From: Paenibacillus athensensis
Lineage (GTDB): Bacteria; Bacillota; Bacilli; Paenibacillales; NBRC-103111
Direction: 5' to 3'
Length of the DNA: 64,000 nucleotides
Assembly: GCF_004514475.2 (NCBI RefSeq)
Contig: NZ_MYFO02000014.1
Span: forward strand, 53,699-117,698
In this document: in pieces, positions 44,407 to 52,842 of the stretch
How positions within the stretch are numbered: position 1 is the first letter of the stretch
Layout: each line of letters starts with the position of its first letter
Made by a program: the position numbers and the translations under genes
The notes under the pieces: generated by a model
Told to the model about the DNA's origin: nothing
Seen by the model: the letters and a program-made list of their open reading frames with translations, nothing else
The model's database searches: none

Positions 44407-45246
44407 TTACTCCCCCTTTCCGCCGAAATAGGGCTTATTTAAACCTGCCTGCTCAATCAACGCTTGCGCTAAAATGCGGACGCCCTGCATCAAAAAATGA
44501 TGCTCATGACCCTTGGGTACACTTTGATTGCGAAACATAAAATCGATAACCCGCCCTTCCTGCATCGCATCCATCAAGCCTGCACTATGTGCGATCTGGT
44601 AAAGTGGGGATTTGAGCTTGAAGCGGCGTTTGATATTTCGGGTCGTATACACCGAGTATCGATCATACTGCCCAAGCACTAAAAGCAGCGGCTTTCCAGA
44701 CAACCATTGCTGCCAATCGTTTTGGGCAAAAAAACGCTCCAGCACGGACAAGTTCTGGTTTAAGCTGACCACCACTGCATCCGCATTTTGCAAAAGCATT
44801 TGCGATAACGGTTGCCGCGCCCCGCTGCCCGCATCGATGAGTATAAGATCGTAATACCGCTTGGCAGTCAAAAGCATCTGCGGCAAAAAATCATGCGCTC
44901 CGGCCGCGAATGTCTTATGCGGCTTTATTGTACCCGGCAGAAAATCAAAGCGCTCCTTTAACAACGGAATCGTGTAATCGCGGAGCATTTCCGGCAGCAG
45001 CTTGTTATTGCGAATCAGACGCTCCAGCGCGTCAACTCCGATATCGGCATACAGAGGATCGCTGCCCGCATCATCCCGGCGTTTGACTAGCGCTCGTTCA
45101 AGGGAAGCCGCTTGGCTCTGAGCAGAACCAAGAAGCAATATGCGCGAAGAATATTCCAGCCCAAGCAGAGCGGATACGGCGATGAGATTGCTCGTTGATC
45201 CTGTCTGCCCGGGAACAGGGCTCCAAAATACCACATTATATCCCAT
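44407..45246 (-). CDS. ParA/MinD-fold (CpaE-like) protein with altered P-loop
   Basis: This 279-residue protein has a MinD-like fold (YDLILIDAGSG as Walker B; ADAVVVSLNQNLSVLERF). The P-loop is SPVPGQTGSTSN, with Thr/Ser but no Lys, so nucleotide hydrolysis is doubtful. GGAGG precedes the ATG at 45246. CpaE-type proteins position Tad pili. It follows the 242-residue homologue and precedes the ATPase. Confidence 0.75.
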   Translation of the reverse strand: MGYNVVFWSPVPGQTGSTSNLIAVSALLGLEYSSRILLLGSAQSQAASLERALVKRRDDAGSDPLYADIGVDALERLIRNNKLLPEMLRDYTIPLLKERFDFLPGTIKPHKTFAAGAHDFLPQMLLTAKRYYDLILIDAGSGARQPLSQMLLQNADAVVVSLNQNLSVLERFFAQNDWQQWLSGKPLLLVLGQYDRYSVYTTRNIKRRFKLKSPLYQIAHSAGLMDAMQEGRVIDFMFRNQSVPKGHEHHFLMQGVRILAQALIEQAGLNKPYFGGKGE

Positions 45247-45964
45247 GCTGCCCCCTCCTCTTGACTCGCTTCCATGACATTGTGAGGGTTCGAGCATCCA
45301 GTCCTGTTAACGTTCCGGCTAGTGACAGAAGCGTTTTCGCATAAGCTCTGGACAGCCTTCTTGCGTCAATGCGGCCATGATGCTGATTTTCAAGCTTGAC
45401 CGCCACATCCCCCACATCCAGTGGAAAGCGATACACGTGGTCCTGCCAGCGGATCGGGTAGTCCGAATAGTATCCGTCCAGATATGCTTCCCGAATACCA
45501 AATTCCATGAACGGATAAATAACCTTATGGAAGTCCAGCGGTTGCCCAATTTTCACCGTTTGAAAATATTGATCCAACAACCGCACATTTCGGAGGAGGC
45601 ATAGCTTTTCAAAGCTGGTTACCAGCACACGCTGATGAAGCAACGGCAGTTCGCTACCCTTGACGAATTCAGTATGATCAGTATCGATCAGCATCACATC
45701 ATAGGACAACAAGTGCCCGTCGGCCCGTTTCACGTAATGCTCCAATTGCTCAAATGTAAAAAATCCGCAGGCCACATCCAATCCTTCCACCTCGGTCAGA
45801 AGCGTATGCGGCTGCTGACAGGATACGGGGAGCGAGGCATACATGCCCTGTGTTGTAGTCGCATCCACGACCAGCACTTTTTGATCGGCGGCTGCAAGCA
45901 GCTTGCCAAGCACAAGCAGCAAATCGCTTTTCTCGCACGCGCCGAAGAAAGCAATTTTCTTCAT
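45236..45964 (-). CDS. ParA/MinD-like protein lacking a Walker A motif
   Basis: This 242-residue protein starts MKKIAFFGACEKSDLLLVLG, where a P-loop Lys is absent, followed by KVLVVDATTTQG and YDVMLIDTDHTEF. The strand order matches deviant MinD-like ATPases, but catalysis is unlikely. It overlaps the CpaB-like gene by four bases (ATGA) and the next CpaE-like gene by 11, indicating tight coupling. Confidence 0.65.
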   Translation of the reverse strand: MKKIAFFGACEKSDLLLVLGKLLAAADQKVLVVDATTTQGMYASLPVSCQQPHTLLTEVEGLDVACGFFTFEQLEHYVKRADGHLLSYDVMLIDTDHTEFVKGSELPLLHQRVLVTSFEKLCLLRNVRLLDQYFQTVKIGQPLDFHKVIYPFMEFGIREAYLDGYYSDYPIRWQDHVYRFPLDVGDVAVKLENQHHGRIDARRLSRAYAKTLLSLAGTLTGLDARTLTMSWKRVKRRGQHGI

Positions 45965-47034
45965 GGCGACACCTCGTTATTCGACTGCTCAAACACTTGT
46001 TTTTGCTTGTCCGTCACGGCGATATCAGTGTCGGCACTAGGGGCTTGAGTTGGAAACGGTGTTGGTGATGGACTTGCCATTGGTTCAGGCGAAGGAACCG
46101 CTTTATCCGCTTGTCCGCTTTGTTGCCCCTGCTGCTGGACGGACTGCCGCATCGCATTATTTTGCTCGGCTACGATTTGGCTGTTCTGAATCTGCTGTTG
46201 TACCGTAACGCTGCCATTAGTCACCTTCATCTTTTGGATGTCGTCCATTTCTTTCAGATCATTGTCCAATATCGTGCGCAGCCTGCGGGTCAGCTCGGTT
46301 TTCGCCTTTTCCAGCAGGTTTGGATCGCTTTCCAGCAAATCAAGCACCTTCGTATTGGCTGGATAATTGGCAATCGCCTTCTCCTGCATACCTGGATCGA
46401 CATAGGTCAGCGCATACAATCTGGCCCCCTGCAAGTAAGCATCAATAATGGCGCTCGACATCATCAGGATTTCTTGCTCGTCCATTTCATACCAAACAAT
46501 GCCGCCCGAAAGCTCCTGTACTTTCTTTTTGGCCAGCACAATATAGTCCTGCCCTGTTGGGAAGTTGATCCGCACATCAACAAACTGGCCTTTTTGCAAA
46601 TTGGTCGGCAGTTGAATAATATTGAATTCCTTGCTGCGCAGGTCTTTCGGAAGCGCCGCTTCCTCAAACAGCATCGAAGCGATCAGCGGTGTATGTTTAC
46701 CCAAGTCGATTTTGGCGATTTTACCGATTGCCTTGCTTGGCTCGGTTATTGCGGCAGAAGATGACGAGCCTGCCGGTATGTCGATGACCTGTAAATCCTC
46801 GGATTGCAAGGTCGCTCCCGCCGGAATATCATGGCTGGCAACAACCGCTCGTGCTTTCCTGACCTGCTGTTGAGCTTCCAATTCCTTGACCTTGGCGTCG
46901 TACTCGTTCTGGAATTGTTTTTTGAGCTTGGCCTGCTCCATAAAGTGATACACAGCCAGGCCGGACAGAGACAATAGCAAAATGAATACGACCGCCACAC
47001 TTCTGACAACCTTTTGCTTCTGATAACGGTACAC
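45961..47034 (-). CDS. CpaB/RcpC-like SAF-domain protein
   Basis: This 357-residue protein has an N-terminal membrane helix (about 12-32), a coiled coil, and a SAF domain (VVASHDIPAGATLQSEDLQVIDIPAG), then a conserved middle and Gln/Ser/Pro-rich tail (SPEPMASPSPTPFP). CpaB proteins are periplasmic or outer-face parts of Tad pilus systems; in Gram-positives they span the wall zone. GTG start at 47034 with AGGAG. Confidence 0.82.
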   Translation of the reverse strand: MYRYQKQKVVRSVAVVFILLLSLSGLAVYHFMEQAKLKKQFQNEYDAKVKELEAQQQVRKARAVVASHDIPAGATLQSEDLQVIDIPAGSSSSAAITEPSKAIGKIAKIDLGKHTPLIASMLFEEAALPKDLRSKEFNIIQLPTNLQKGQFVDVRINFPTGQDYIVLAKKKVQELSGGIVWYEMDEQEILMMSSAIIDAYLQGARLYALTYVDPGMQEKAIANYPANTKVLDLLESDPNLLEKAKTELTRRLRTILDNDLKEMDDIQKMKVTNGSVTVQQQIQNSQIVAEQNNAMRQSVQQQGQQSGQADKAVPSPEPMASPSPTPFPTQAPSADTDIAVTDKQKQVFEQSNNEVSP

Positions 47035-47080
47035 GGGCTCTATAGCTCCTCTCCATCAAAAAATAGGGGGCTTGTCTTCT

Positions 47081-47311
47081 TTACCTCTTTTCATAAAACC
47101 AGTAAGCGCGTGTGTAGAAATCAATCCCTTTGCGAACCGGGATACCGATGCTCCCTCTCCCGTTGCCGTTCCAGCCTTCCGCATTTGCGATCTCGACAGC
47201 AAAGCGATCGGCGGCTCCGCCATAAATCTCCTTGCTCGTTCCCTCTATCTGCACATTTAATCCGCCCGTCGCATTGATTGGGTAGCACACCTTTGCCTCA
47301 ATAACTCGCAT
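47081..47311 (-). CDS. Hypothetical 76-residue protein
   Basis: It starts MRVIEAKVCYPINATGGLNV and ends RAYWFYEKR. A small beta-rich protein of unknown family, it lies five bases after the ParA-like gene stop (47316) and is followed by the CpaB-like gene. Longer frames into the ParA gene are not needed. Confidence 0.55.
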   Translation of the reverse strand: MRVIEAKVCYPINATGGLNVQIEGTSKEIYGGAADRFAVEIANAEGWNGNGRGSIGIPVRKGIDFYTRAYWFYEKR

Positions 47312-47315
47312 GTTT

Positions 47316-48695
47316 TCACCAACCTTCTCGCTTTGTCGTTGGCCTTCGCTCAAAGAGAAGTCGTGACACAAGACTTCGTTTCGTAAAAGAGCGTACCTCC
47401 TCCTCACCCATCCAGCGATCAACCAACCCCTGGATTTGCACCATATACGGATTGCGAAATAATCCGGCCTGCAAGCATTCTCCTTGTCGGATCGCAAGAG
47501 CTACCGCCCGATCCTCGGGCAATTCCAGCACGATTGGCCACGGAAGCACTTCACGCAGCTTTTCCTTGCCCAAGGGGTTCACAAGCCTGTTAACGACCGT
47601 GTATATTTCCGGCGAAGGCCGCAAGCCGGACAATACCGGCTTCATTCTCCCAAGGCTGTGAATACTGACCGGTTCGTTTGTTGTTAAGAGAAGCAATTGA
47701 TCGGCCTGCTCCAAGGCCAGTTTTGTTATGGCATCAAAATGAGAGGCCGTATCGATGAGCACCACATCCGCTTCAGACTTCAAAAAGCGAAGCAGACCCG
47801 GCAGTTCATCCAGCTTTAATAAGCTTGATGCCTGATGCGTTGGTGTGGCAACAATGAAAAAGCCCATCTCCGTTGGAAGAAAACAGGCCCGGCTTGCTTT
47901 TGGGTTGTCCATCCTGCGAATCAGATCCACGATCGTTTTGTTCGGCTGCAGGAAAAGCGTGGATGCCACTGTTCCATGCATCAAGTCAAGATCAAGAAGA
48001 CACACCTTGTATCCGCACTTCGCCAGTACGGAAGCAAGGTGAAGCAGGAAAACCGTTTTGCCTACTCCGCCTTTGGCTGCATAAACGGCAAGCATGGATG
48101 GAATTTGAACCGTCAAAGTCATCCGTTTAGACAGCCTGACTGTTCTTTCCTCCTGCGTCTCGATCAGTTTATGCCTCGCCTCTTCCTCCCATAAACTAAC
48201 TGTTTGATCCTGCTTCTCCCTCGTCTCCTGAATCGCAGCCTGTGATGGCAACGCCTCATCACTCGCCTGACTCGCTTGAAGGGAATGCTGTAAGTCATTG
48301 CGTTTTCTTCTCAGGGACAGCAGCACAGAACTGGATGAAGGCACACCTTCTTCCGGACATGGAGGCAGCTCTGGGGCATGACTTTGCTTGCGTTCCAAAT
48401 TCCATGCTTCCGGTCCTTCATCCGTCGTTATTACTCTGGAAACGCCGTACGAAGCAAGTGTTTCCGGCGCAACAGAATGGGGATCGTCCATAAGCAAATA
48501 TACGTTTTTGCCGTGATAGGAAAACAACACCGCAAACTTTTCCCAGTTCCCTGCCGCAACGTCAAGCACCACCGTCTGTTCGCCGGATACGAACACTTTT
48601 TTCACTTCATGGGCGATGCTGATCGTCCATCCGTTCTCACGGAGCCGTTCGATCCAGACTTTTCGATTGCGCGGACGAAAAAGAATGAAGTGCAT
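47316..48695 (-). CDS. ParA/MinD (CpaE-like) ATPase with intact P-loop
   Basis: This 459-residue protein has an N-terminal receiver-like or linker region of about 200 residues and a C-terminal MinD-type ATPase with AVYAAKGGVGKTVFLLHLA (intact deviant Walker A), LLDLDLMHG, ADVVLIDTASHFD and VVNRLVN. This is the architecture of CpaE/TadZ, which localises Tad pilus machinery. GGAGG precedes the ATG. It is the only one of the three ParA-fold proteins with a complete nucleotide site. Confidence 0.85.
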   Translation of the reverse strand: MHFILFRPRNRKVWIERLRENGWTISIAHEVKKVFVSGEQTVVLDVAAGNWEKFAVLFSYHGKNVYLLMDDPHSVAPETLASYGVSRVITTDEGPEAWNLERKQSHAPELPPCPEEGVPSSSSVLLSLRRKRNDLQHSLQASQASDEALPSQAAIQETREKQDQTVSLWEEEARHKLIETQEERTVRLSKRMTLTVQIPSMLAVYAAKGGVGKTVFLLHLASVLAKCGYKVCLLDLDLMHGTVASTLFLQPNKTIVDLIRRMDNPKASRACFLPTEMGFFIVATPTHQASSLLKLDELPGLLRFLKSEADVVLIDTASHFDAITKLALEQADQLLLLTTNEPVSIHSLGRMKPVLSGLRPSPEIYTVVNRLVNPLGKEKLREVLPWPIVLELPEDRAVALAIRQGECLQAGLFRNPYMVQIQGLVDRWMGEEEVRSFTKRSLVSRLLFERRPTTKREGW

Positions 48696-48742
48696 GGCTC
48701 CCGCCTCCTTTCCGGCTTGTTCATTTTGTCCGCGCTATGCGT

Positions 48743-48925
48743 TTAACGGCTGAGTCTTTTGCCCTGATAGTACACATCCAGCTTCAAGCGCCGAGCCAAG
48801 TAAAATGCGAAATGGGTCGCGTCCTCCAACGTATTCCGCACATCCATCTCTTGGGACGAGCCATGATGCTCCAACACAACAGCAAATTTGTTCCCTTTAG
48901 GTTCAACTCGAAGCTGATCGGCCAT
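48743..48925 (-). CDS. Hypothetical 60-residue protein
   Basis: It reads MADQLRVEPKGNKFAVVLEHH and continues with a beta-hairpin-plus-helix pattern (LEDATHFAFYLARRLKL). A ribosome site lies about 12 bases upstream, overlapping the end of the broken gene before it. No family is known. It starts the ParA-pilus part of the operon. Confidence 0.55.
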   Translation of the reverse strand: MADQLRVEPKGNKFAVVLEHHGSSQEMDVRNTLEDATHFAFYLARRLKLDVYYQGKRLSR

Positions 48926-48943
48926 TGTTGACGACTCCCTCCT

Positions 48944-49251
48944 TCATATCTTGCTTATCATCATTCCAGCGGTCTCAGCGTCAATGGTGCAAACATAGCG
49001 GGCATATCCATAGCCTTGGGGGTCAATAGCAAGCACCCGTCTGCGATCCGTCAAAACGATCAGCGGCTTCCGGCAATGCTGCTGAATAAGCTCCACATCT
49101 TCCAGATTTACGGCCGAATCCAACTGCTCGGGTACAATAAGGAAGATAGGAACATCGGCAACTGATGCGGCTTGGCTGTATTGGCTTCATAATCCGGCAA
49201 TCTCGCACTCTTCCGAAAACGTTCATATACCTTGATATCCATACATGTCAT
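48944..49251 (-). pseudogene. Frameshifted small gene after the methyltransferase
   Basis: A reading frame starting MTCMDIKVYERFRKSARLPD (ATG at 49251, overlapping the methyltransferase stop as ATGA) ends early at a TAA. Another frame continues smoothly as VADVPIFLIVPEQLDSAVN to ...AETAGMMISKI and a TGA at 48944-48946. The change occurs near a CCAAGCC tract around 49170-49180. It could be a pseudogene, a sequencing error or programmed frameshifting. Confidence 0.6.
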
Positions 49252-50045
49252 TGCTTGTCCTCCTTCAACAAGGATGCCATGTCGTAATTGGCAATCAGCA
49301 GTTCCTTCGCCGGTTGCCGGCTGCTCGTTTGCTTGGCAATCGTATACCTCGTCTCCATACCTTCCATCTGAAACGGAGCGTACCATTCCCGAATTTGCGG
49401 ATGGTCGTTAATGCTAAGCAAAAACGTTCCCTTCATCCCATGCAGCAAGTCCCGCAACGTCTGATGGTGCTCCTCCGTAAATTTATACAGGTAGCCGGAA
49501 AGGCCGAGATACGGCGGATCAACATAAAAGAACGTATCTGGCGAATCGTATCGCTGGATGATCTCTTCGAAAGACCGATTTTCCAGATAAACACCAATCA
49601 AACGCTGATGAGTCTGCTTGAACTTCTCCTTCACCTTGCTCATATCAAAGGCTGGCTTCGTGCGTGTATACCCCCAATCGTCGCTGTCGCTGTACTTGCC
49701 TCCAAAGTGGGAATAAACCCGGTAATAAAAATCATAGGCCCGAGTCACCGGATCACGTTCATCATCTCGCCGTGCCATGATTCGTTGAAATTCATCGCGA
49801 GAATAGAGCGCCCATTCGAACCGCTGAGCAAGCTCTTCCCAGCTTTCCTGAATGACACGATAAAAATTGACCAACTCCGAGTTAATATCCGCAAAAACCT
49901 CAACAGTAGAGCGTTCTTTTCCAAACAGCACCCAGCCGCCGCCGCCAAACACTTCAACGTAGCATTTATGGATCGGAAAACGCCGGATGATTTCAGTTCG
50001 CAGGCGCGATTTGCCCCCCTGCCAACGAATTGGACTTTTCAGCAA
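49248..50045 (-). CDS. D12-class DNA adenine (N6) methyltransferase
   Basis: This 265-residue enzyme has IRWQGGKSRL at the N-terminus, SAM-binding FGGGGWVLFGK and catalytic DPPYLGLSGY, the Dam/D12 class. It starts at a TTG (50045) behind GGAGG. Without a cognate endonuclease nearby it is probably an orphan methyltransferase guarding the element or controlling its expression. It sits inside the conjugation block, between the remnant of a cytosine methylase and the broken gene. Confidence 0.92.
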   Translation of the reverse strand: MLKSPIRWQGGKSRLRTEIIRRFPIHKCYVEVFGGGGWVLFGKERSTVEVFADINSELVNFYRVIQESWEELAQRFEWALYSRDEFQRIMARRDDERDPVTRAYDFYYRVYSHFGGKYSDSDDWGYTRTKPAFDMSKVKEKFKQTHQRLIGVYLENRSFEEIIQRYDSPDTFFYVDPPYLGLSGYLYKFTEEHHQTLRDLLHGMKGTFLLSINDHPQIREWYAPFQMEGMETRYTIAKQTSSRQPAKELLIANYDMASLLKEDKQ

Positions 50046-50188
50046 GGGCTTTCCCTCCTTTCAAGTAGAAGACAGGCTTCAAACGCTTGGGCAATTTGCC
50101 GTGCCAGACAATAAGCAAGCTTGGGCGGCACGGCGTTGCCGACCTGTCGGTACCGAGCGCTTAAGCTGCAAAAAAAATGTATCCTCAT
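50039..50188 (-). pseudogene. C-terminal fragment of a C5 cytosine methyltransferase
   Basis: A 49-codon frame (ATG at 50188, GGAG site) contains RYRQVGNAVPPKLAYCLARQ, the motif X end of C5 DNA methyltransferases, and nothing else of the enzyme. Its last codons overlap the TTG start of the adenine methyltransferase. Either the rest of a dcm-like gene was deleted or it survives as a coupling leader. Confidence 0.7.
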
Positions 50189-50265
50189 GAGCGTTCTCCT
50201 CCATCCTTACTTTCCTGCAATCCGCATCCACTTTCTACCGGCTTCAAATCTGTTAACCATACGCA

Positions 50266-51210
50266 TTACCCTCCGTGAATAAAATTCGGCCAAAACGTTT
50301 GCGGATTTACAGATTGCCCGTTGTCCGTCATTCCCAAATGAAGGTGCGGGCCTGTCGATTTGCCGGTGCTTCCGACCGCGCCGATCACTTCGTCGCGCAG
50401 TACCCTTTGACCAGGCCGCACGCCAATCGCAGCTAAATGGCCGTAAAAGCTTTGCACGCCTCCCGCATGCTGCAACCGAATCAGATTGCCATACCCGCCG
50501 CTGCCAAAGCTGACCTCAATCACTGTTCCGTCCTGAATCGCTACAACTGGCGTTCCGCGAGGCGCAGGGATATCAATCCCGTCATGGAAAGCACCCGACT
50601 CCCCTGTGACCGGATCAGTCCGCATACCGTAAGGACTGGAAATAGATGAATAACCAATCACGGGCCATAACCAGTCCCGGTTGATCAGGAGCATCGCGGC
50701 ATATTCCGCTTCCTTGGCATGAACAAGTCTGACATCCTCCGGGTTCAGCAATATAGCGGCAAGCGCCTTTTCTTCGTCAGCGGCTGTATCTGTATCGTCC
50801 ACAGCGTGTTGAAAATAGTTCGCCAACGTGAAAATAACGTCATACGGATTGTCCCAGTCCTCCTTGTTATCCTCGTCGCCATCTATTCGATACGAATTCC
50901 AAATAAAAAAAGGAAGCCCCAACGACCCGATCGTGTCGGACCGTCTCGCTTTCTCTTCCCCAAAATTGGTCGATATTTTTTGAATCGCAGCAAGCCTCGC
51001 CCATGAGACCCGTTCATTTTGTGCCCGGATATAGATAGGAACCAACGGAGCAGGAATGTCAAACGCCGGTTGCTCAGGAACCGGGATGCCTTCGAGCAAT
51101 GCATCCGACGAGCTGACGAACATGCCTAGCACAATTACAAGCAGCAAGCCGAACAAGGCAAGCAGCGAAATGCCTGAAAAACCTATGCTGCCAAGCACCC
51201 ATTGGAGCAA
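50266..51210 (-). CDS. M23 peptidase (wall hydrolase of the conjugation system)
   Basis: This protein of about 314 residues has an N-terminal membrane anchor (IGFSGISLLALFGLLLVIVLG), a mid region and a C-terminal LytM/M23 domain (FHDGIDIPAPRGTPV, GYGNLIRLQHAGG, GPHLHLG) with His/Asp zinc ligands present. It opens peptidoglycan for the transfer channel. The TTG at 51210 has no spaced ribosome site; an in-frame ATT at 51240 (adding a KTVLKKR lead) is possible, so the start is uncertain. Confidence 0.87.
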   Translation of the reverse strand: MLQWVLGSIGFSGISLLALFGLLLVIVLGMFVSSSDALLEGIPVPEQPAFDIPAPLVPIYIRAQNERVSWARLAAIQKISTNFGEEKARRSDTIGSLGLPFFIWNSYRIDGDEDNKEDWDNPYDVIFTLANYFQHAVDDTDTAADEEKALAAILLNPEDVRLVHAKEAEYAAMLLINRDWLWPVIGYSSISSPYGMRTDPVTGESGAFHDGIDIPAPRGTPVVAIQDGTVIEVSFGSGGYGNLIRLQHAGGVQSFYGHLAAIGVRPGQRVLRDEVIGAVGSTGKSTGPHLHLGMTDNGQSVNPQTFWPNFIHGG

Positions 51211-51270
51211 CCTTTTTTTCAGAACCGTCTTAGCGTCAATAACCGCTCACCAACCGTTCTTTTTTACCGA

Positions 51271-52842
51271 TCAAGAATCGTCACCGTCGCTGCCTTCATT
51301 CTTTTTCTTAAACCTGGAAATGAACTTCTTCGCAGTTGCGTTCGCTCGTCTTGTCGTGTCCTTGGTCTGCTCCCATGACTGCTTGGCCTCGCCCCAATGC
51401 TGCAAGACCTCCCGCTTCGAGGAATCGTAGATGTCATGCGGTGTTGGGGCTTCGAAGACGCTAAAAATTTGCCTCAATATTTTTTTGCGGAACAGGAAAG
51501 CGAAGAAGAAAAGCAGCGCGACGAAAATTTGCTGCAGCATAAGAATACCCGAGCCACGCGCCACAATATCGGCAACAAGCAGGGTAAAACCCATATAGAA
51601 GCCGTACACCACCTTGGTTCCCAGCACCCCGATCAGCCAGGCTATCCAACGCCTCACAAAAGCAAAGCCCGTTTCCGGGAAAATGCCTAGCAACAGCACA
51701 ATCGGGGCCAAGACAATAACAACCAACGCCAGCTCCTGGGCAAGCAGCAACACAAGCGATACCGCGCCGACAAACAGCAGCAGCGTCAGCGAGGCGAGCA
51801 GCGACAAAAAAGCGATCAGGCAGCGGATGCCCGCCGAACCTCCCCAAAAAAGGCTGACGATATCTGCGTGATTGCCGTGATCCACATCCTGTGAACCAAG
51901 CACGTACCGCAAAATATCCCGTTGCACCATGCCGGACGAATACTCCCGAAGCAAATGACCCCACGCATCTCCTGCGCTCACTGGCAGACGCACCTCATCT
52001 TCCTCGGCCTTGTCGCGGATCGCCTCTGCTTCCGAGGCTGTCACCGTTACTTCGTACACTTCCTGCCGATTCAATTGCCCAATCAGCCACGGCCTATCGA
52101 CAAACAGCTTCCATAAACGATTCGACGTCGCCAGCAACTGTTGATCGGCTATATTTGTGATTCCAGCCGCCACATTCTCTCCCGTTACCTTTTGATAAGG
52201 CGCAGCCAAGGAGCCCATCGTGATTTGCGTCAACTTGTCCATCGTCCCGGAAATCGCCCGGATGCTTTGGCCTGAATAAGCAAAGAACCAGTAGCTGCCA
52301 ATCAGCACAACAAGAGAGCCGACAACGCCGGACGTCAGCCGTGTCGTTTGATTGTTCCAATATCCGACCTTCACCATCCATGTGGCAAGCAGCACCAACG
52401 CGAACGGCAAAAACTTGACGAACAGGCTTTGTCTCAACCCATCCATAATCGGCAAAACCAGTGACAACTGGCTGTTCACGAGGTCAGTATGAAACGCAAG
52501 CTGCATCAAAAAAATGCAAAAGCGGACGATGAACGTGTTAGCCAGAAACACTCCGTTCGACAGCCAGTTCAGCAGGATCGGAAACGGATTGTTTAGCTTT
52601 GGCTTCCATCCCTTCCACTCCACAAGGTCATATCCTAAATCCCATGTATAATGATCCGGGGGATACTGGCGATAATCCAATGTCCGTTCGCCGGGTGTAA
52701 TTCCCATTTCGCTTTCCCCCGGAATAAACTGATCCAGCATGTCACTGCTCGCTTCCGCATGAGCGGATGCACCTCCACCCTGCCAAACGACGCAAGCAAT
52801 AAACACCATCAGTAAAATCCCGTATCGGCATCGCCGCTTCAA
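51271..52842 (-). CDS. VirB6/TrbL-like membrane channel protein
   Basis: This 523-residue protein has a signal-like N-terminus (ILLMVFIACVVWQGGG), about six to eight membrane helices and a charged C-terminal tail (FKKKNEGSDGDDS). TrbL/VirB6 proteins form the inner-membrane part of type IV secretion. The TTG start overlaps the VirB4 stop (TTGA), a tight coupling. Order virB4-virB6-wall hydrolase is typical of Gram-positive elements. Confidence 0.8.
   Translation of the reverse strand: MKRRCRYGILLMVFIACVVWQGGGASAHAEASSDMLDQFIPGESEMGITPGERTLDYRQYPPDHYTWDLGYDLVEWKGWKPKLNNPFPILLNWLSNGVFLANTFIVRFCIFLMQLAFHTDLVNSQLSLVLPIMDGLRQSLFVKFLPFALVLLATWMVKVGYWNNQTTRLTSGVVGSLVVLIGSYWFFAYSGQSIRAISGTMDKLTQITMGSLAAPYQKVTGENVAAGITNIADQQLLATSNRLWKLFVDRPWLIGQLNRQEVYEVTVTASEAEAIRDKAEEDEVRLPVSAGDAWGHLLREYSSGMVQRDILRYVLGSQDVDHGNHADIVSLFWGGSAGIRCLIAFLSLLASLTLLLFVGAVSLVLLLAQELALVVIVLAPIVLLLGIFPETGFAFVRRWIAWLIGVLGTKVVYGFYMGFTLLVADIVARGSGILMLQQIFVALLFFFAFLFRKKILRQIFSVFEAPTPHDIYDSSKREVLQHWGEAKQSWEQTKDTTRRANATAKKFISRFKKKNEGSDGDDS

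Noticed and set aside
49023..49226. A separate 67-codon minus-strand gene
   Set aside because: It is a third-frame reading across the frameshifted gene, Cys/Arg/Ser-rich and without a ribosome site.
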